Assembly (NCBI RefSeq): GCF_027531905.1 | Contig: NZ_JAPZSU010000042.1 | Span: 36,861-100,860 of the forward strand | DNA length: 64,000 nucleotides | From: Flavobacterium sp. | GTDB lineage: Bacteria; Bacteroidota; Bacteroidia; Flavobacteriales; Flavobacteriaceae | Direction of reading: 5' to 3' | Shown: in pieces, positions 63,885 to 64,000 of the stretch | Position numbering within the stretch: the stretch's first letter is position 1 | Layout: each line of letters opens with the position of its first letter | Notes under the pieces: model-generated | Told to the model about the DNA's origin: nothing | Databases searched by the model: none | The model's input: the letters and a program-made list of their open reading frames with translations, nothing else | Translations under genes and position numbers: made by a program

Positions 63885-64000
63885 CCGCTAATTGGTTAGT
63901 TTTAACCGTTTCGTATTTCAAAGAAGGCTTTTTAGGCAGAAAATTATAAGCAATTATTCCAGCGATAAGATTAGACAAAAAGTTAGTAAATGATCGATGT
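63874..64000 (-). CDS. IS982-type transposase, C-terminal fragment (continues past the window)
   Basis: 41 codons, read on the minus strand, running off the window edge: HRSFTNFLSNLIAGIIAY, then NFLPKKPSLKYE, which is the usual C-terminus of IS982-family DDE transposases of Bacteroidota. The stop codon (63874-63876) lies within the former kinase coding sequence, so the frame ends just outside the element. Confidence 0.75.
   Translation of the reverse strand, partial: HRSFTNFLSNLIAGIIAYNFLPKKPSLKYETVKTNQLAVFY
63884..64000 (-). mobile_element. Insertion sequence (IS982-like), right end; remainder beyond the window
   Basis: The sequence switches from kinase C-terminus to transposase near 63884. 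ACCGCTAATTGG (63884-63895) is the presumed terminal-repeat end; the opposite end is not in the window, so target duplication and exact boundaries cannot be checked. Confidence 0.7.

Noticed and set aside
1..64000. tRNA or rRNA genes
   Set aside because: No cloverleaf with a CCA-type acceptor or GC-rich ribosomal stretch was found by reading both strands; a tRNAscan run would be decisive.

Overview
The window is a stretch of an AT-rich Bacteroidota chromosome, almost certainly Flavobacterium or a close relative. Evidence: a GldH gliding-motility lipoprotein, a TonB-dependent receptor with an N-terminal carboxypeptidase-regulatory-like domain, an OlsF-type bifunctional ornithine-lipid acyltransferase, several outer-surface lipoproteins, and many Bacteroidota-type promoters with a TAnnTTTG -7 box instead of sigma70 boxes. 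No rRNA, tRNA, CRISPR array or prophage was seen. Most genes are housekeeping.

Layout. 0-11.4 kb: a 5'-truncated sugar/choline-kinase-like gene; 3-oxoacid CoA-transferase scoA/scoB behind a promoter containing a perfect 18-bp palindrome; a ricT-gldH-PBP1A operon; a DUF4143 ATPase with a 32-bp tandem-repeat upstream region; and a ferredoxin/trhP/trhO cluster for tRNA 5-hydroxyuridine formation, in which TrhO carries a C-terminal domain homologous to that of its TrhP neighbour. 11.8-18 kb: an acrA-acrB-tolC-type RND efflux operon, then a bacilliredoxin. 18.3-20 kb: an AT-rich two-gene module of unknown function (a DUF488 protein with an extra N-terminal domain plus a partner) inserted behind metG. 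20-31.6 kb: metG, CDGSH protein, small hypotheticals, a secreted DinB-fold protein, serS, a TPR lipid/secreted protein, rsmA-mgtE and proC. 31.8-43.2 kb: a duplicated-domain orphan, nhaA, a D-2-hydroxyacid dehydrogenase, TM2 protein, a GT51 transglycosylase, 5-formyl-THF cyclo-ligase, an AstE/AspA-like zinc hydrolase, uvrC and a patatin/barrel protein. 43.3-48 kb: aromatic amino-acid catabolism (hmgA, hppD, tryptophan 2,3-dioxygenase) with a candidate small RNA between hppD and the next gene. 48-63 kb: M23 peptidase, pgi, TonB receptor, RlpA, dinB, PAS protein, aldo-keto reductase, OmpA lipoprotein, exonuclease III and olsF. At the right edge a response regulator follows the last 37 codons of its sensor kinase, whose gene is interrupted by an IS982-type insertion sequence.

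The most notable non-genic feature is the density of interspersed palindromic elements. At least four families recur: (i) an element with conserved flanks and an exchangeable central hairpin, found just 3' of genes (8297-8402, 60181-60257, probably 31644-31759); (ii) a C5/G5 'CCCCCTTTGGGGG' element (20812-20836, 30815-30846, 44503-44525, 44768-44791), one copy translated in frame inside metG and another supplying the hmgA stop codon; (iii) a 'CATATAAGGCATTTAAGG' element (1696-1728, 25975-26139); (iv) miscellaneous perfect hairpins. Assignments rest on reading the sequence and on family knowledge; no database search was possible.
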